Source: Rhizophagus clarus
Taxonomy: Eukaryota; Glomeromycota; Glomeromycetes; Glomerales; Glomeraceae
DNA length: 64,000 nt
Direction of reading: 5' to 3'
Assembly (NCBI GenBank): GCA_015698045.1
Contig: BLAL01000025.1
Span: 372,001-436,000, forward strand
Below the pieces are notes generated by a model that did not search any database, was not told the origin of the DNA, and saw nothing but the letters and a program-made list of their open reading frames with translations. Both the position numbers and the translations under genes were made by a program. Positions 57,271 to 64,000 of this stretch are shown one piece after another. Position 1 is the stretch's first letter; each line of letters begins with the position of its first letter.

Positions 57271-59762
57271 ATGTCGAAAATTCTTTCCAATTCAACTCTC
57301 ACAAGAAGATTCGGCTCCCTCGTACATAGAACTATAGGTACAGCTCAATATAATATTGATATTGCCTTACATATTTTGGTAAATACTACATTAATTTTAA
57401 CCAGATTATTTTATTTATTTTATTTTATTTTGTTCTTTTTGAAGGAGTTCGTGCTTTCAGTTTAAGTACGCCCAGAAAACAAGAAGTTGAAGTGTTTGTA
57501 GATAATAATCCTGTTAAGATAGAACAAGGGAGTGCTGTAATTCAAGCATGTGAGAAAGCTGGCTATACAATACCTCGCTTTTGCTATCACGAGGTCTGTT
57601 AAACTATCCAAGTTATCTTACCGTTAATTGACTTATCAAATATGAGATTCAAAACTTATTTGAATTTGGATCAAATTAGCGGTTATCTGTTGCTGGTAAT
57701 TGCCGAATGTGTCTTGTTGAATTGGAAAGGTCACCAAAGCCTGTCGCCTCTTGCGCAATGCCCGTTATGCCTGGAATGAAGATAAAAACTGATACACCAC
57801 TTGTAAAAAAGGCACGTGAAGGTGTAATGGAATTTTTATTAGCTAATCATCCTTTAGATTGTCCAATTTGTGATCAAGGTGGGGAATGTGATTTGCAAGA
57901 TCAAGCTGTACGTTATGGTAGTGATCGAGGTAGATTTCATGAAATTGCCGGAAAACGTGCAGTTGAAGATAAAAATTTTGGACCTTTAGTTAAAACGAGT
58001 ATGAATAGATGTATTCATTGTACACGCTGTGTTAGATTCGCGAATGAAGTTGCTGGAGTCCCAGATTTAGGTACAACCGGAAGGGGTGGCGATATGCAAA
58101 TTAGTACATATATTGAACGCACATTAAATTCAGAAATGTCTTCAAATATCATTGATTTATGTCCTGTGGGTGCTTTAACCGCAAAACCATATGCATTTTC
58201 ATATAGACCATGGGAACTTAAAACAACAGAATCAATTGATGTTTTAGACGCTATTGGTAGTAATATTAGAGTAGATTCAAGAGGGGTCGAGGTTATGCGA
58301 ATCTTGCCTAAATTAAATGAAGAAGTGAATGAAGAATGGATTTCTGATAAAACCCGATTTGCTTTTGATGGACTAAAGAGACAGAGACTTACTATGCCAT
58401 TAGTTCGTCAAGCTGATAAATTTGTACCTGTTACATGGGAACAGGCCTTATTACACGTTGCTAACGAAATTCATAAGGTTAAAGGTCCCGAAGCAAAAGC
58501 AATTGCTGGTCAGCTTGTAGATACTGAAAGTTTAGTTGCTCTTAAGGATCTATTTAATCGCATTGGTTCAGATAATTTTGCCATGGATACTATTAACGGA
58601 TCTCAAGTACCTGCACATGGTGCTGATTTTAGATCAAACTATCTTTTGAACAATAAGATTGCTGGTGTTGAAAAAGCTGATGTATTGTTATTAATAGGCA
58701 CTAATCCACGTCATGAAGGCCCTATACTCAATACTAGGATTTTTAAGAGTTATGTTAACAATGGTTTGGATGTTGGGTTAATAGGCCATGCTGTTGATAC
58801 TACTTATGAATATGATCATGTTGGTGCTAATAGCGAAGCACTTGAAAGTATATTAAATGAAAGTCATCCATTCTCTAAAAAGATTGCTGAAGCCAAGAGA
58901 CCTATGATTATAGTTGGTAGCGGTGTTCTAGATAATCCTGATTCCGAATACGTGTTTTCTACGGTATCCAAAATAGCAAAAAAACATAAGAATTTGTTCT
59001 TCCAAGCCGATTGGAATGGGTACAATGTATTACAAAGGGTTAGTATATCGTTGCATATCGTATTAAAAAAAAAATTAGTATTAAAATTGTTTGCAATATA
59101 TTAATAGTCTGCAAGTCGAGCTGCAGCTTATGATATAGGATTTATTCCATCTGCAGAAACTTCAAAAATCACGCCCAAATTCCTTTATTTGTTGGGCGCG
59201 GATGAAATTACTCCGCAAGATATACCAAAAAATGCATTTATAGTTTACCAGGGACATCATGGTGATACCGGTGCACATTATGCTGATGTAATCCTTCCTG
59301 GAGCTGCTTATACAGAAAAGAGTGTTACATATGTAAATACTGAGGGTCGATCACAATTGACACGAGCAGCGGTCCCGCCTCCAGGTGCTGCACGTGAGGA
59401 TTGGAAGGTATTGTCTTTTTATATTATTATTATTATTATTATTTTGATCATTTAATAAAATGTAAGTTTATTAGATCATCCGAGCTTTGTCGGAGGTAGC
59501 TGGTATTACGTTACCATATGATGATGTATACACGCTTCGCAGTCGTATGAGTGATATTGCCCCACATCTTACTCGATATGATGGTGTTGAGAATGTGATT
59601 AATCCTGAATTAGGTCTCACACAACTAATGAACAAAACTATAAAATCAACAAATGCTATATTCAAGTCTGTAATCCAAGATTATTATATGACTGATAGTA
59701 TTTCACGGTCTAGTCAAACAATGGCCAAGTGCTCTGCTGCCTTTACAAATAATGGGAAATAG
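57271..59762 (+). CDS. NDUFS1: NADH-ubiquinone oxidoreductase 75/78-kDa subunit (complex I)
   Basis: Large iron-sulfur subunit of mitochondrial complex I. Exon 1 (57271-57337) encodes a basic, Ser-rich presequence ([20 protein letters not shown]). Exon 2 begins [19 protein letters not shown]. The 2Fe-2S ligands lie in [20 protein letters not shown] and [13 protein letters not shown]. The 4Fe-4S ligands lie in [18 protein letters not shown], then [16 protein letters not shown] and [14 protein letters not shown]. The molybdopterin-oxidoreductase-like domain follows ([79 protein letters not shown]). The C-terminus is [16 protein letters not shown]. Five or six exons; length is as in the family. 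All cluster ligands are intact. Confidence 0.96.
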
Positions 59763-60162
59763 AAACTGGTTGTATAAAAAATAGACATCTAGTATTATTT
59801 ATCACATATGAATTTATTTATGATTTTTATTGTATGAATAAAAAAAAATATATATGTTTACACAGTAAAAATTTTTTGTGTACATACGTACTATCGCTCC
59901 TAGAAAATTTCCATTATTAGCAGGATTAATTAATTATCTTAAATTTAAAGGGAGGTATTGTTATAATAATTATTACATTTTGGCGATTTGATAATTTGTC
60001 TAATATAATAATTATTCTTCTACACATTAAATAATGGTGCTGTACCATTTTTATGACATACACTTTTATCGAACTTTAATATCAGGCGGTCTTAACGTGT
60101 TTTATTTTGAATTAATAGAAAATTATTTCCATTAAAATTATCAAATGTATCAAAGTTGTTTT
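59763..60162. other. Intergenic, convergent 3' ends
   Basis: AT-rich spacer between NDUFS1 and the CHL1-like gene; no supported feature. Confidence 0.4.
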
Positions 60163-63100
60163 CTAAGTTAATAAACTTTTTTTATTTTTAAAAAATCCAG
60201 CAACTTTACCCACAATTTGGCCAAATTTTTGACATTCAGTTACACTTTGTTTTATCCATATGGGTAATTTTTGTCTAATCTGATTATTAGTGTTAAATCT
60301 TTTATCAATTAGTATTATAGTAGCATAATCTTTTTGATGACGAATTGCTCGACCTACAAATTAAAAAAGAATTATAAATTACATTCGATATTTAAAATAT
60401 AGGTGTTATATTTAATAAAATTACCTATTGATTGATTTACCGCTTTCATACACAAATTCTGATAATATTCTTTTCCATATTGTGAATAATTGGTTGATTT
60501 TTCACTTGTCGAACTCTTTCCAATCTGATTCATAAACTTCATTTTTTCATTTAATCCAACAGAAGTTAAATTTGCAAATGGTAATCCAATCATTATTATT
60601 CCTCTGTTATTAACAATATTATGTGAATCAAAAAAGAACAAAAGAACATATTTAAGATAATTAACTGTTAAAATAGTCACCTTCCTAATCTATCTGAGAA
60701 ATTTATTCCTTCACTCACTTTTCCACCTACAACACAAAGTAATATCGCTCCATCCTTATTACTAGAAGAATGAATATACAAATCATATTCATTTAAAACC
60801 TTATCAACCAATTGCGTTTCGCGTGGCTCTCGAAAAATCTAACGATAAATACATTATTATACGAACTGCCATTTTTCATACAATTCAAATATTGAATATG
60901 AAATATAGTACCATTTTATGTTTTCTTATTCTTTCCAAAATTCCGTTTTGTTCCCATCGTTTATATACTTGTTCCAAGTAAGCATAAGATGTAAAGAAAC
61001 ATACAACACCGTCAGGTATTATATTACAAAGGTTCACAATAGTTTGGCCTAATTCATCGATCTTTTTTTTTAATAAAAAAAAAAAGGCATTATGTAATTT
61101 AAGCATATCAAAACGCAACAGTTCAATATATGAAATATACCAATTTAGTATCGCCACGCCGCTCAAAAGTAAATTCAAGAGTCCCTCCCATTGGGCCTTC
61201 CGATAGTGTTAAAGTCAATAAATTTTCAGGTGGTATAACGTGCCCACATGAAAATTTACTTAATTTTTGTGATGGAAGATATGGAAATAATTGTTCTATT
61301 AAATCATCAGTCTTTTGTTAAGACGAAAAAGAAATTTAAACATAAAAACCCAAAGAAGTTAAACAATTAAGCTAAATAAACTGTAACTAACAGGTTCCAT
61401 GGTACCACCAGCCAAGATAACACTTCTCGCATCTTCTACTATATCTTTAAATTGATTTGAAGGGTTTAATAACAAATACTTGATATTAGGTACATATTTT
61501 GTTGTTGTACTTCCTCGTTTTCCTTCAACGGAAGCAATTATTTGTTGGAAACTAAGGATAACGCGTCCATCTTGATTGCCATTTGTTAATGACATAAGAA
61601 ATGTTTCAATTTGGTTTAAAGATGGAAGGGTTGCTGAATTCTTTTCATCTATAATATTTGAATAAATATGATATATAAAAATGTATGGAAATGTTTCAAT
61701 ATTGAATAAGTTTGGACCAAATAATTACTATTTGTTTGCTGCACTTGATGAATTTCAACACCTTTTGATTCTATTTTGTCAACAAAACCATTTAGCTACA
61801 TAACGTAAAATAAGAAATTAATTTAAATTTCATAGTTTAAAGAGGACTATACCATTAAAATTCACCTTTCTAGCAATCTGGCTTTTTTTCAAATAATTTT
61901 CTATTTTAAATAAATTTAGGTCTCCAATCTTCAATAAATGTAAAAAATCATTTACAGATTTAATATAATTTATTTCTTCTTTGTCTTTTCCTTTCTCTTC
62001 GCACTTTTTCTCAAATGCCGTTAAGCATTTTATTAAAGCATTCAACAACGATAAAATTTGCTGAATATACATTATATTCTTTCCCAACAGTCGTTTTTTA
62101 TAACGATCAAGATACGCGTTTAATTGTAGGTATACTTTCTCTATTTGTGGTAAGTCAATTAAAACGGTGTGAACTGAAGTTACTGTGTCAACGAGATTAT
62201 GAGCTTCATCAATAATGACAATATTATTTTTAAGTGAAATGCCCATTGATTCTCGTAAAGATTTTTGAAGTAGTAGATTATATGGGAGAACAACAATCTG
62301 TAATTTCACAATATAAATTAAATTCAAACAAAAAATAAAATATTAAGGATGAATTAAAGACTTCACCTGACACTGTCTAATACTTTTTCGGGCACCGTAA
62401 TACGAGCATGCATTTAATTTGTGGCCTATCTCGACTAATTCTTCAATATCACGTACTGAAGCCTGTATTCAAATTCACATAACAAATTAGACCGAATATA
62501 TTATCGTGAATAACCTTTAAGAAATAAACGTGCAAATACTTACTAACACGTGGTCTCTAAAATCTAGCATACGCGATTTGTCTCTTACAGGAATATATGG
62601 ACATCTTTTTTCAGGTTTCTTGCCTAATTAATATAACGTAGTTAACTCGCAACTTCTTTAATGTTTCAGTTTTTTAAATAATACCTGCTTTTTGCATGTC
62701 CAAACATTTTTCATTAATTCTATTAATATTTTTCAACTTTCTAACTTCTTCATTAATACATAAATTTTTTCTCGAGCCCAGAGATACACATTTCACATCT
62801 TCTGAATACATAGTTTTACGAAACTCGTTAACGAATTGAGTTAACTGTGAATGAGTTCTAGAACAATAATATATCTGTATGTACGAAAATTTAGACTTAA
62901 TCGAATACGTGAAAAATTTGTTTTAAAAAAAATTCTTACCTTTATTTCATCGGGTTCTTCTTCGTCAAATTCTCGGACATCTTTATTGTCATCAAAATTT
63001 TCAAGACTTTTACCTTCTTGGAATCTTAAAAGGAAGTAACAAACTACTTTGAGAATTAATTATCATCTCATAAGAAATGAACCAATTACTGATTAATAAA

Positions 63101-63978
63101 CCTTTTCAAAAGTTCTCTCACTTGCGCGGACATATTATCACTCTCTTCACAATTTTCAGTGGCGTCATCACTTTGATATTCTTCCACCAAATATTCTTCC
63201 ATATCATAATCGACTTTATCTATCTCCTTTTTCTAATTAATAAAATCGTCAGAATAATATAAATTACAAAGTGACATAATATCATGACCATGACCATGAA
63301 TACTTGACATCATACATACCAATCTCTTTTGAATGATACTACCACCAACTGTTTGATAAGTTGCTTTTTGCCTTTCCAATTTCTCTTTTTTTCTAATCAT
63401 CTGAATTCTTTTATTTAATTCTTGTTTTCTCACTGAATCTTCCTGGCGTTTTTTATTTTTACTATATTCTAAGACCCAAGATGGCTCTATTACATTAAGA
63501 TAAAATGTCATCATTCTAATTTTCTCGATAAAACACTGAATATATTTTTACCATTGGGATTTTCTGTCCAAATAATATTTGCATGATTATTCAAGTCGTT
63601 GTATCTTTCTTCATTATCTTTAAGCCATTTTAGAGCGCCACATATTATACTTAGAGATTTCCCCTAAGACGCGTCAACCAAAATGGGAAGTAATTAATTA
63701 CGCAAAAATTAATTTAAGAATTCGTTTATTCATTTTTCTGAAAAAAAAAAAAAAAAAAAAAAAAAAATAATAAATAAAAAATATTAATAACATACAGTTC
63801 CGGTTGGACTTTCAAATATGCCAACTTTTCCTTCTTCGATAACTTGATACAAGTTTTTCATAAATTCACATTGAATATTATACGGTTGAAAAGGAAAATT
63901 AAACGCAGTTATATCTGTTGGTGGTAATAAGACAGTATTATTTTGTTCAGTTATTTGCTCTACGTCCAGTATAACCAT
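60163..63978 (-). CDS. CHL1: CHL1/DDX11 iron-sulfur DNA helicase
   Basis: Superfamily 2 (XPD/FANCJ-like) 5'-3' DNA helicase for sister-chromatid cohesion and replication. The probable start [14 protein letters not shown] is at 63978, but the frame is also open to the window edge. Segments in order: [20 protein letters not shown], Walker [22 protein letters not shown], acidic insert, [20 protein letters not shown], and Fe-S cluster cysteines in [30 protein letters not shown] and ACSYYGARK. Then come [17 protein letters not shown], the DEAH box [119 protein letters not shown], and the end [10 protein letters not shown]. About 14 exons; motifs look intact. Confidence 0.93.
63741..63767. repeat. 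Poly-A tract in a CHL1 intron
   Basis: 27 consecutive A on the plus strand, lying in an intron of the minus-strand helicase gene. Confidence 0.85.
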
Positions 63979-64000
63979 TTTATCATGCAAGGAGTGCAAG

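Overview
The window looks like nuclear DNA of an early-diverging, intron-rich, very AT-rich fungus. Conserved genes are split by many short introns (about 60-100 nt, GT..AG, CTAAC/CTAAT-like branch sites followed by T-rich tracts). The proteins read as fungal (HisHF fusion, PRPP synthase with an internal acidic insertion, V-ATPase, calcineurin B). The base composition, the many DNA transposons and the gene-rich/repeat-rich partitioning suggest a Glomeromycotina (Rhizophagus-like) genome. That taxonomic guess is inference; no search was run.

Layout. (1) 1-1.6 kb: 3' end of an unrecognised gene and a POLD4 gene. (2) 2.0-7.6 kb: a complete hAT element with 8-bp target duplications, a Mutator-like MITE and two other inverted-repeat elements. 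(3) 7.6-29.5 kb: dense housekeeping block: EIF2B4, EXO1, V-ATPase subunit G, PRPP synthetase, a TMEM70-like protein, RPS15, HIS7, phosphatidylserine synthase, an alpha/beta-hydrolase plus phosphatase fusion, an RCHY1-like E3 ligase, an ADF-H/coiled-coil/PH protein and an MJ1316-domain protein. (4) 29.5-47.5 kb: a gene-poor compartment with no intact host gene. It is made of nested hAT elements with clear 8-bp duplications, hairpin-unit minisatellites, MITEs, and several tandem arrays of exon-sized cassettes separated by intron-like spacers. (5) 47.6-64 kb: a second housekeeping block: DIS3/RRP44, calcineurin B, TAF11, a multi-pass membrane protein, TIM9, NDUFS1 and a CHL1/DDX11 helicase.

The housekeeping genes are not an operon. 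Several concern DNA replication and repair (POLD4, EXO1, CHL1), gene expression (EIF2B4, RPS15, DIS3, TAF11) and mitochondria (TIM9, NDUFS1, the TMEM70-like protein). PRPP synthetase and HIS7 lie about 2 kb apart on one strand; both serve PRPP/histidine metabolism, but the proximity may be chance.

The most unusual signal is the family of repeat arrays at 30.8-31.5, 35.1-35.6, 39.7-40.0, 42.2-44.9 and 45.8-46.3 kb. In each, a short (about 12-45 nt) exon-like cassette is bounded by splice-like sequences and separated from the next by an intron-like spacer of about 75-90 nt. The spacers carry a branch-site-like motif, often inside a palindrome. In the best-preserved minus-strand array the cassettes are exactly 30 nt and phase-compatible, so splicing would give a decapeptide repeat. 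Whether these are decayed repeat genes, introner-like elements or a noncoding repeat that mimics genes cannot be decided from sequence alone.
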